From positions 1 through 37,295 of the forward strand of contig CAZUZS010000053.1 in assembly GCA_964624795.1 (NCBI GenBank): a stretch of DNA of 37,295 nt, written 5' to 3'. The stretch comes from CAZUZS01 sp964624795 (GTDB taxonomy: Bacteria > Calditrichota > Calditrichia > RBG-13-44-9). The position numbers and the translations under genes are program-made. This document shows, one piece after another, positions 28,701-35,586 of this stretch. Under the pieces are notes generated by a model. The model ran no database searches. It was not told the origin of the DNA and saw nothing but the letters and a program-made list of their open reading frames with translations. How positions within the stretch are numbered: the stretch's first letter is position 1; the number at the start of each line of letters is the position of its first letter.

Positions 28701-28829
28701 TACGCCGGGCAAAGGATCCCCGCTGGATTTGTCGGTAATTACTCCAGATATTTTCCCCGTTGTTCCGGCTTGCAGCAACATGGGAATCAAAAACAGAATC
28801 AGACTACATAATAACAATTTTTTAGACAT
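25794..28829 (-). CDS. TonB-dependent receptor with carboxypeptidase-like N-domain
   Basis: The 1011-residue protein has a Sec signal (about 1-21), a carboxypeptidase-regulatory-like domain (about 24-110: GKISGVITDKSSGDPLPGVNV, YTVRASYIGY), a plug (about 115-230, with YMRGGRSNETAFIIDG) and a long barrel ending in IRLGFRFEI. This is the SusC/Oar-type layout used for TonB-driven uptake or export of large substrates. No SusD homologue is adjacent; the next gene is a T9SS surface protein. The ATG at 28829 is chosen because GGAGG lies 6 bases upstream and the signal peptide starts there; the open frame extends 45 codons further upstream, through the leader. First gene of the unit. Confidence 0.93.
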   Translation of the reverse strand: MSKKLLLCSLILFLIPMLLQAGTTGKISGVITDKSSGDPLPGVNVLVDGTTLGASTDMDGFYVILQVPPGSYTVRASYIGYKEFAYQSVGVSADLTTEINFRMEQTTLELGESIVVTAERPMIRKDETNMIDIRSADEIRTMPVRSLNDLASVTAGSVQDEGFVYMRGGRSNETAFIIDGVVQNEQLYGGNRTSLNTNSIEEVQVQTGGFNAEYGGIMSGLVAITTQAGSPQYHFSAEAITDEFLPRNNQDYGAYSYAYNDYNFTLSGPVIPKFDKLTFFGAFQRFYRGDRDPRYGWADGNTYTFVDPYNIPVYAADSTGAMAYSGMRNDTMNVTLDQNIKPGNWENQLNFNGKMRYQLSNNFNIQLSGLMSVIKNQNTNLGNVDNVMDNYYRSLVSHMLINSEHAPRTELNTKSLNLTFTHTLNPVTFYTLKINYYDSFRERGDGQFFNNIYAYGDASSNQYLPIDPETGEVIEGTPLNNTIAQAWHGRGYIWNNYIKDKQTQYAANFDLTRQQGKSHLIKFGGEFRYGTIRWYSLGAYPGVAGLAAPPENFDGSNQQWYELFRNKARADYFGYDFYGNEVNSGDWFENADGSIEQGRPEAPKHPIIAAAYVQDKIEFNDLILNLGARFDYLNPNDWQFIDLAHPYSTGGDPKKFDAADVEDSKVNTFISPRLGFAFPVSENTIFHAQYGKFYQMPRLIDMYGSKNYIDILLLDHPYYDNIGNPNLKPEKTTSYEIGFKQRLGALAALNVTAFYKETADLVRQESYTTDIQDIGFMLNNDYGTVKGIDLNFALRRFKNVTASINYSLSFAIGTGSNSNTLRNIAWLQEDKPKSATPLDYDQRHTGTINLDYRLGKGQGPKVGNMLPFEDFGFNLLFSFNSGRPYTKFIVVSEPFWSGGTGNQPISALNANYSPYNYNLDLKVDKTLRLPFTRGNFNVYLWVVNVLNTKNVVNVYPFTGDVDNNGWLDSNEGLAWQQTASPEEITLYRKRENNPFNYGTPRQIRLGFRFEI

Positions 28830-28900
28830 TTTTACCTCCATAACTTTTTCATTAAAAAGGGACTGTCTGCGATTAGCCTTCAAGCCACAACAGAAGTGAT

Positions 28901-28918
28901 TCACATTTTTAATCCTCC
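28901..28918 (-). promoter_or_regulatory. Start-stop minimal ORF with strong Shine-Dalgarno
   Basis: In the receptor leader a GGAGG (28914-28918) is followed after 7 bases by ATG (28904-28906) and at once by TGA (28901-28903). The arrangement is an ideally spaced start directly followed by a stop, 74 bases upstream of the receptor ATG. A ribosome stalled or recycled here could affect receptor translation. It could also be a chance arrangement; an overlapping GTG one base on is in frame with the receptor. Confidence 0.4.
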
Positions 28919-29067
28919 TCTTATTTTGTGCAGAGTACATAGCGTCCCCCTCGTCCATTTCCACAATTGCAATTTACCGGAACCGAAAAAAAATAAAAGA
29001 TCCAATTCCGGGAAAAGTTTGCTATACCAATTTGGATAATCCTGAAACGCGGACTAAAAATTCCAAT

Positions 29068-30546
29068 TTAATGACAAATTTTCCTTTTAAGAATTTCACC
29101 CAAAATGCGAATCCCCTTTTCTATTTGTGGTTCATCGCTGGTTATGAAACAGAGCCGCAAACCGTTATCATCACTTCGCGAGCCGGTAAAGAAATATTTT
29201 GGAATAACGACAACTTTTTCTGTCAGGGCTTCTTCCGCTATCTCGGAGCCGGAAATGCCACGTGGGAGATCAATCCAGATATAGTAGCCGCCATTTGCAT
29301 TCGCAAAACGGGCCTCAGCCGGAAACCATTGCCTCATGTATTGCTGCGTCAGATCCCGCGATTTTTTGCAGACCCGGATCGTTCTTTTCAATAGTTTATC
29401 ATAATATCCCCGGCTGCAGAACTCATAAAAGATCGCCTGGATTAGATGATTACTTTGATTTTCGCAGGCATTTTCCACCGAATTTAATTTGCTGATAACA
29501 ATCTCCGGAGCCACTATCCAGCCCAGTTGCAGGCCGTCCAAAATTGCATTGGAAAAGCTGGACAGATACACCACTACACCGTCCCGATCCAGGGCCTTCA
29601 GAGAAACGGCTTCCTTTTCGGTATAATTCAGATCGCTGGCGTGGTCGTTTTCAATAATCGGCACCTCGTTATCTGAAGCTATTTTCAGTAATTCCCTCCG
29701 CCGCTCAACCGGTGCGGAAATCGTTGAGGGATCGTGGAATGTGGGTGTTGTGTAAATAAATTTCGGTCTCAGCCTGCGAACCGCATCCTCCAGGATATCC
29801 AGGCGCATTCCGGATTTATCCATTGGAATGCCAACTGGTTTCGCCCCGTAATTTTCAAAGATATTCCTGGCATCGGGGGTGATCATATCTTCAGTAACAA
29901 TACAGTCGCCCGGCTCCAAAAATATTCTGCTTAAAAAATCCAACCCTCCGCTATTTCCATTTACGAAAATGATATTTTTGGGCGACGCTACAATCCCCTT
30001 CCTTATGAGAAAGCGGGGAAGAAAGCCAACGATCTCAGACGTATCATCCGGAGGGACAAGATCGAAAATATGTTTGCCAAATTGATGAATGGCAAGGTAG
30101 GCGGAATTTTGCAAATCCCGTAAAGGCAAATTTTTGCTGCCCTGGTACGGGAATGCAAGATTGATATCGTCCGAATTCGGATTTCGAAAAGCATAATATT
30201 TGGAAAGCAAGGCCGAGTGCTTCTGCTTTTTGCTTCTGTCCAATGCATGATCATAGATGCCGGGTGTTACCTTATTTCCATTATTTCTGAATGAAGATGC
30301 CGGAACACCAAAATTCACATAGGTTCCCCGGCCAATATGGGATTTGATCCTCCCCTCGATTTCCAATTCCTGGTACGCCGCCAGGATTGTGTTTCGATTA
30401 ACGCCCAACTGTTGTGCGAATTGTCGAGAAGTAGGAAGCCGCTCCCCTTTCTCCAGGAGCTTTTTATCCATTAGCATTGCCAGGTAATTTTTAACCTGGA
30501 TATAGAGCGGCGTTCCGTTATTTTTATTTAATTCAAACTGTGTCAT
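29068..30546 (-). CDS. MocR-like GntR regulator lacking the PLP lysine (MocR1)
   Basis: The 492-residue protein has an N-terminal GntR winged helix (about 10-78: GTPLYIQVKNYL, LPTSRQFAQQLGVNRNTI, GRGTYV) fused to a fold-type I aminotransferase domain (about 110-490), the MocR layout. In normal members PLP binds the Lys of an SFSK motif; here the motif is SFSN (N333), and the following Arg is Gln (LQLGW, Q340). The pyridine Asp remains (D301) but the usual Tyr next to it is His. The protein is full length with no frame break, so these changes look ancestral. It likely senses something other than a PLP adduct. It lies upstream of the receptor operon on the same strand, with 238 bases between. 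Confidence 0.9.
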   Translation of the reverse strand: MTQFELNKNNGTPLYIQVKNYLAMLMDKKLLEKGERLPTSRQFAQQLGVNRNTILAAYQELEIEGRIKSHIGRGTYVNFGVPASSFRNNGNKVTPGIYDHALDRSKKQKHSALLSKYYAFRNPNSDDINLAFPYQGSKNLPLRDLQNSAYLAIHQFGKHIFDLVPPDDTSEIVGFLPRFLIRKGIVASPKNIIFVNGNSGGLDFLSRIFLEPGDCIVTEDMITPDARNIFENYGAKPVGIPMDKSGMRLDILEDAVRRLRPKFIYTTPTFHDPSTISAPVERRRELLKIASDNEVPIIENDHASDLNYTEKEAVSLKALDRDGVVVYLSSFSNAILDGLQLGWIVAPEIVISKLNSVENACENQSNHLIQAIFYEFCSRGYYDKLLKRTIRVCKKSRDLTQQYMRQWFPAEARFANANGGYYIWIDLPRGISGSEIAEEALTEKVVVIPKYFFTGSRSDDNGLRLCFITSDEPQIEKGIRILGEILKRKICH

Positions 30547-31180
30547 ACTTAATTCCCCGGTTAGCAGATTTTTTTATGTGCTTTCCAGTTTACTGCTTGA
30601 GGCAAGAGTCTTATGCAGACTTGGCATATCACCGGTTTTTCCTTCGTTTGGTTACCGAATGCTACTATTCGCTGATTGAATATATTACTGCAGGCAGCAT
30701 AATTGAATTAACAATCGATAAGTGGTAAACTCAGTCGATTAGCGGCAAACCTTATTAAGTCATGGCGCGGATAGACGGAACTGAACCATCGACATCATTT
30801 TTTGTGCAACCAATTCCCATGATTTTCGCTATACATGAAGCTTTAATCGGTTGTCAGGCAGTACAACCGTTCATAGGCATAATTCGCCGTTTGTCGATTT
30901 TTTTGAAGTTTTATTGTTGCTTTTATGTAAAATGCAAAATAAAAAACACAAGTTGGCCACGGAGAGTTAGTCGGGATTATTCCGGCAGCGATTTTTTGTT
31001 CATTCGAATCAGAAAAAAACGAAAATCAGATGCGAATGCAGAATCCCGGATTTTGAATCGCTTGCAGGAATTGGGCAAAATTTTTGGTATATTTTTCACC
31101 AGCTTTCAGGTACCGCTAAGCTTCGAATTGAAGCAGTTTTATTTCATATAGATTATATTGATCCAAAACTCTGCGGAAAA
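30547..31180. promoter_or_regulatory. Divergent regulatory region between MocR1 and the kinases
   Basis: The 634-base gap should carry promoters for MocR1 (-) and the kinase array (+). It holds the 20-bp-period direct repeat at 30715-30750 and a strongly A/T-rich stretch around 30890-31110. An open frame at 30762-31151 has poor coding character. No firm promoter hexamers. Confidence 0.55.
30715..30750. promoter_or_regulatory. Direct repeat, candidate regulator binding site
   Basis: TCGATAAGTGGTAAAC (30715-30730) and TCGATTAGCGGCAAAC (30735-30750) match at 13 of 16 positions, with a 20-base repeat length, close to two DNA turns. Tandem direct repeats on one face of the helix are how MocR and LytTR proteins bind DNA. 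It lies 169 bases upstream of the MocR1 start and about 430 upstream of the first kinase. Confidence 0.5.
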
Positions 31181-32278
31181 ATGAAATTAAAACATTGGTA
31201 CAACAAGCCCTATACTTTCTGGATATTAAATACCTGTGGCTGGCTGGCTTACTTTTTTTATAACCTGTACATCATGCATCATAATAAACTGAGAGAGGGG
31301 ATCCCACTCGTTCTCCTTCGAATATTTCTTCTTTACATGTTCGGCTTTCCTTTGAGTCTCATGCTGCGCGCGCTCTACAATAAAATAAAACACCAGGCCT
31401 ACTCCGTGTTTTCGTTGTCTGCTATTGTTGTTCCGGCATCCATTGTGGGGGCTGTCGCCTGGTTTGGCTTCGAGAAGATATTGATTGTTGTCTTTGGCCA
31501 TTTTCAATCCGGTATTTTGCCGGCATCATTTCACTTCTCCTTCTGGAATATCCTGGGATGGGGGCTGGTGTTGATAGCCTGGAGCATTCTGTACTTTCTC
31601 ATAAAATTCTGGATTTCCTTGGATCAGCAGTTGGAACGAACTGCAACGGCACAAATCCAGGCCCACGATATTCAATCGCAGATGCTGCAATCCCAGCTAA
31701 ACAAGCATTTTTTGTTCAATTCATTGAATTCAATCCGGTCTTTGGTAGATGAAAATGTTGAGCAGGCCAAAGAGATGGTGACCGAACTTTCCGATTTTTT
31801 ACGGTACTTTATGGTCAGCAGGGACCACACACTAATTCCTCTCAAGGACGAGCTGGAAGCAATCCGGAATTACCTGAACATAGAGAAAAAACGGTTCGAG
31901 GAGAAGCTGGACATTTCAATCATATCAGATCCGTTGGCAGAAGATTTTCTTGTGCCGGGACTCTTGATACATCCCTTGGTGGAGAATGCGATTAAATATG
32001 GCATGAAAACAAGTCCACTTCCGCTGGCTATCCGCATTCGGACGGCACTCGAAGATGGTAAATTACGGATCGAGGTATTTAATACCGGCAAATGGATACA
32101 ACCCGATGTCGCCGATAAGAAAATCATAGCGGGAACAGGCACCGGCTTAGAAAATGTTCGCCTGCGATTGGCAAATGCCTTTCCGGACAAGCATCATCTG
32201 GAAATTGAAGAAAAGGAAGATGGCGTTCACATCAGCCTTCTTATTAAACAAGAGTTGGGCAGCAGAGACAAAAATTGA
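31181..32278 (+). CDS. LytS-type sensor histidine kinase 1
   Basis: The 365-residue kinase has four predicted membrane helices (about 11-30, 44-62, 81-108, 124-150), then a His_kinase domain with the phospho-acceptor H176 in LNKHFLFNSLNS (the usual Pro before His is Lys), and an HATPase domain with LVENAIKYGMK and GTGTGLENVRLRL. It should be active. It is the first of three tandem paralogues and is followed 26 bases later by the second. No Shine-Dalgarno is obvious. The family works with LytTR response regulators, and one closes this array. Confidence 0.92.
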   Translation: MKLKHWYNKPYTFWILNTCGWLAYFFYNLYIMHHNKLREGIPLVLLRIFLLYMFGFPLSLMLRALYNKIKHQAYSVFSLSAIVVPASIVGAVAWFGFEKILIVVFGHFQSGILPASFHFSFWNILGWGLVLIAWSILYFLIKFWISLDQQLERTATAQIQAHDIQSQMLQSQLNKHFLFNSLNSIRSLVDENVEQAKEMVTELSDFLRYFMVSRDHTLIPLKDELEAIRNYLNIEKKRFEEKLDISIISDPLAEDFLVPGLLIHPLVENAIKYGMKTSPLPLAIRIRTALEDGKLRIEVFNTGKWIQPDVADKKIIAGTGTGLENVRLRLANAFPDKHHLEIEEKEDGVHISLLIKQELGSRDKN

Positions 32279-32304
32279 GAATAGATTGATAAACAGATAG
32301 CCAA

Positions 32305-33411
32305 ATGATTTCACATATTTCAAAAAAAACGAAATCCTTTTTTTGGATTTCAAATACTTTGGTTTGGGCAGTATATGCCGTGATTTTTCATTTCTTTTTC
32401 TACTGGCGGCCTGTTCAGCATTTTGAAGGAGCTTTTGAAATTGTTCTGACTTTTATCTGCGGATTTTGCGTTAGTTTATTGCTGCGTTTTTTTTACAAGA
32501 GGATTCAGCACATATCCATTTCTATTTTATGGTTAGCATCCATCGTATTCCTGTCTTCAATAATAGCGGCGGTTATTTGGTTCTATCTGGATGCCCTGCT
32601 CAGCATACCAATTTATGGACAGGATCGAATAATACGGTATCTAAATGCCCTTCCCTCCTTCTATTTCCTGAAGTCGCTCTCTTATTTTTCCATAGCTCTC
32701 ATAAGTTGGAGCGGCATCTATTTTCTGGTGAAATTCTGGGTCGAATATGAGAAACAGGCCGGGCAAACAGAACAGGCCCACATCACCACACACAATTCCC
32801 AGATTGAATTAATAAGATACCAACTAAATCCGAATTTTCTGTTTAATTCGCTGAATTCCATTCGGGCCTTGGTATACGAGGATAAAAAGAAGGCCAAGAA
32901 CATGATCACGGAATTATCCGAATTGTTGCGATATTCCCTGGTTACAAAGAGGTCTCGCCAGGTTCCGTTGAAGGAAGAGCTGGCGGCAATCCGTTTGTAT
33001 TTTTCCATTCAAAAGAAAAGATACAAAGATAAGCTTATTTATGAATTCAAAACCGATCGTGCTGCATTGGATTACCTAGTGCCAAGTTTCTTTTTACACC
33101 CGCTGGCCGAAAATGCGGTAAAGCATGGAATGAAAAGCAGCCCGCTCCCGTTAAAAATCCGCGTTATGGCCAAAGTTGAGGGAGGAAAATTGTGTATCGA
33201 TCTTTGTAACAGCGGCAAATGGTTTGAACCTGCTTTGACGGGGCCGGTTTCTTCTTCCGATATTCCAACCGGCCTGGAATATGTCAGGGAGAGGCTGAAA
33301 AGCACATACCAGAATGAATATTCGGTTGAAATAAAAGAAAACGGCGGATGCGTCCATGTGTGCCTGGAAATTAGCAGACGAGGAGAAATGAATGAGGCCG
33401 ATGCCGTTTGA
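32305..33411 (+). CDS. LytS-type kinase 2, degenerate phospho-acceptor
   Basis: The 368-residue paralogue has the same four-helix plus kinase layout as its neighbours, but the phospho-accepting His is Asn (N177; LNPNFLFNSLNS). The G-box is also altered: DIPTGLEYV in place of GTGTGLENV. The N-box (LAENAVKHGMK) is kept. The frame is intact throughout, so this looks like a pseudokinase that may form a heteromer with kinases 1 and 3 or act as a sensor-only subunit. The ATG has no clear Shine-Dalgarno and lies 26 bases after kinase 1. Kinase activity is unlikely. Confidence 0.92.
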   Translation: MISHISKKTKSFFWISNTLVWAVYAVIFHFFFYWRPVQHFEGAFEIVLTFICGFCVSLLLRFFYKRIQHISISILWLASIVFLSSIIAAVIWFYLDALLSIPIYGQDRIIRYLNALPSFYFLKSLSYFSIALISWSGIYFLVKFWVEYEKQAGQTEQAHITTHNSQIELIRYQLNPNFLFNSLNSIRALVYEDKKKAKNMITELSELLRYSLVTKRSRQVPLKEELAAIRLYFSIQKKRYKDKLIYEFKTDRAALDYLVPSFFLHPLAENAVKHGMKSSPLPLKIRVMAKVEGGKLCIDLCNSGKWFEPALTGPVSSSDIPTGLEYVRERLKSTYQNEYSVEIKENGGCVHVCLEISRRGEMNEADAV

Positions 33412-33512
33412 CTGGTCACTTAAATTCGAGGATGCACAATTACGACCAGACAGCAGTCAATATTTGGCAAATACCCCGGTGGATGCTGACATCCTAAGTA
33501 AACAGAAATGAC

Positions 33513-34616
33513 ATGATGAAAATAGAAATAGAACAAAATAAATCGGCGATCTTCTGGTTTTTGCAGATCGCGTGCTGGTTCTGCTACTTCCTTTATGTCC
33601 TGCTTGTCTTTTACAGCAACCTGGATGGCAGCCGGCTGAAAATAATTCTATGGATATTTTTTCTTTGCCTTCCCGGCTTTTTCTTGAGTCTGCTTCTCCG
33701 CCAATTGTATAAGAAGATAGATTACAAGACACGATCCATTTTTTTCCTTTCTGCGACGGTTCTTTTCGGATCGTTTGTCGCCTCCCATGTCTGGCTGGGC
33801 CTCGATCAACTGCTGAACCTGATATTCCACAGTGCCGAAGATTCGGTCATGCCGCTCACGTTCCGGAATTATGTCTGGTCGGTATTTCTCTGGTCCCTGA
33901 TACTAATCTCGTGGAGTTCATTTTATCTTTTTATCAACTTTTGGACGGAATGGAAATTTCAGAGAGACCGTGCAGAAAAAGCCGACGTGCTGGCCCAAAA
34001 TGCCCAGTTGCAGATGCTGAAACACCAGTTGAATCCTCACTTTTTATTCAATTCGCTGAATTCCATCCGGGCCCTCATCGAAGAAGATGAGAGCAATGCA
34101 ACCGAAATGGTAACACAGCTTTCGGAATTTCTGCAATATTCCCTTGCCTGCAGCAATTATTCCGGCGTGCCACTTAAAACCGAGATTGAGGCCGTTCGCC
34201 AATACCTGGCAATCGAAAAAAAGAGATATGAGGATAAACTCCAAATTGAATATGAGATTGATCCGGCCGCAGAGAACTACCCGGTGTTGAGCTTTCTTGT
34301 TCATCCGCTGGTGGAAAACGCCGTGAAATACGGAATGAAAACCAGCCCCATGCCACTGAGGATCGGAGTTAAAGCCAATGTTAAAGGCAGCACTCTCAAT
34401 CTCGAAGTGTGGAATACCGGAAGGTGGATTGCGCCGCAACCAAATAATGAGAAAAACGTGATTAGTGACGGAAGCGGTTTGGACAACATGCAAAACAGGC
34501 TGACAAATGCGTATGGCGGTAACCATCGGTTCGAGGTAAAAGAGAATGATGGAAAGGTACACATAGTTATAGAGATCAAAACAAAATCCGGGATCAGAAA
34601 TGGGAAAAGAATATAG
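33513..34616 (+). CDS. LytS-type sensor histidine kinase 3
   Basis: The 367-residue kinase has four membrane helices (about 10-33, 45-64, 78-105, 121-148), the canonical phospho-acceptor motif LNPHFLFNSLNS (H176) and HATPase motifs LVENAVKYGMK and DGSGLDNMQNRL. It is the most complete of the three paralogues at the His box. It begins 101 bases after kinase 2, with two adjacent ATGs, and its last 17 bases overlap the LytTR regulator. Direct coupling to the regulator makes it the most likely cognate phosphodonor. Confidence 0.92.
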   Translation: MMKIEIEQNKSAIFWFLQIACWFCYFLYVLLVFYSNLDGSRLKIILWIFFLCLPGFFLSLLLRQLYKKIDYKTRSIFFLSATVLFGSFVASHVWLGLDQLLNLIFHSAEDSVMPLTFRNYVWSVFLWSLILISWSSFYLFINFWTEWKFQRDRAEKADVLAQNAQLQMLKHQLNPHFLFNSLNSIRALIEEDESNATEMVTQLSEFLQYSLACSNYSGVPLKTEIEAVRQYLAIEKKRYEDKLQIEYEIDPAAENYPVLSFLVHPLVENAVKYGMKTSPMPLRIGVKANVKGSTLNLEVWNTGRWIAPQPNNEKNVISDGSGLDNMQNRLTNAYGGNHRFEVKENDGKVHIVIEIKTKSGIRNGKRI

Positions 34617-35334
34617 CACATTAATTGTGGATGATGAAAGGCTGGCAAGAACCGACCTGAAGAAAATGCTCCTCGATTACGAGAATATCAGGGTTGTCGG
34701 CGAAGCGGAAGATGTCCCATCGGCTATTAAAGCCATCGAGGAACACAAACCGGATCTCATTTTTCTTGACATCCAGATGCCCGGGGAATCCGGTTTCGAC
34801 TTGTTAGACAGGATAGAATTTCAGTCGAAAATCATTTTCATAACTGCTTATGCGGAATATGCGCTGCGGGCATTCGATGTGAATGCCATGGATTACCTGC
34901 TAAAGCCGGTAAACCCGGAGCGGTTAAAAGCCGCCATCGATAAATTGGACGACCAGGATAATTCTTTTCAAGTCCATTCAGCGGTGGACCGCAAGCTTGA
35001 CTATGATGACTCCCTGTTTTTGCTTCTAAATTCCTCCATGAAATTCCTGAAGGTAAGAACAATTGTAAGTATATGTGCGCTGCGCGACTATTCGGAAATC
35101 ACTACCACCAGCGGTCGCAAAGGGCTCACACAAAAGTCGATGAAAGAGTGGGAAAAGCGTCTGCCGGAACATCATTTCTGTAGAATCCACCGATCGACCA
35201 TTGTTAATATGGAATATATTGACCGACTGGAGGAATGGTTCAATTACTCATTCCGGGTTTACCTGAAAGGGATTGAAGAGCCATACATCATGAGCCGAAG
35301 GTACGTAACAAAATTGAAAGAGAAATTTGGTTAG
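34600..35334 (+). CDS. LytTR-type response regulator
   Basis: The 244-residue protein has a receiver domain (about 5-115) with D11/D12, phospho-acceptor D57 in FLDIQMPG, T82 and K102, then a LytTR DNA-binding domain (about 138-243: SICALRDYSEITTTSG, FCRIHRSTIVNMEYID, YIMSRRYVTKLKEKF). It should bind direct-repeat DNA and activate transcription when phosphorylated. It overlaps kinase 3 by 17 bases, so translation is coupled. Targets unknown; the receptor operon and the MocR genes are the nearest candidates. Confidence 0.94.
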   Translation: MGKEYSTLIVDDERLARTDLKKMLLDYENIRVVGEAEDVPSAIKAIEEHKPDLIFLDIQMPGESGFDLLDRIEFQSKIIFITAYAEYALRAFDVNAMDYLLKPVNPERLKAAIDKLDDQDNSFQVHSAVDRKLDYDDSLFLLLNSSMKFLKVRTIVSICALRDYSEITTTSGRKGLTQKSMKEWEKRLPEHHFCRIHRSTIVNMEYIDRLEEWFNYSFRVYLKGIEEPYIMSRRYVTKLKEKFG

Positions 35335-35404
35335 ATAATTTCTGAGTGAGAAATGAAGAGTAACGTGCCGTCCCTAAAAGGACTTTAAATCTTAAATGAG
35401 GTTC

Positions 35405-35497
35405 TTAGTCGGCATGTTTATGGAAGAAATTCATCACCAAGATATACTCATCCCCATCGACACGAACTGCAAACCATCGGCCATCCAATGGCGAATT
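35405..35497 (-). pseudogene. Possible coding remnant
   Basis: On the minus strand a 30-codon open stretch ends DGDEYILVMNFFHKHAD then TAA. Its composition looks like the C-terminus of a real protein, but it starts at an in-frame stop. The neighbouring frame just upstream reads HNEIRHWMADG, as if a frameshift had split one gene. No family recognised; weak evidence. Confidence 0.22.
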
Positions 35498-35586
35498 TCA
35501 TTGTGAACAATTTGTTTTTGGGGAAAAATAATTCAGGGAAATGCCATATATCTGATGGTATTCAATGACTAATAAGACCAACCTGA

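Noticed and set aside
30762..31151. 129-codon open frame between MocR1 and the kinases
   Set aside because: No Shine-Dalgarno, Phe/Ile-rich translation typical of A/T-rich noncoding DNA, and no recognisable domain.
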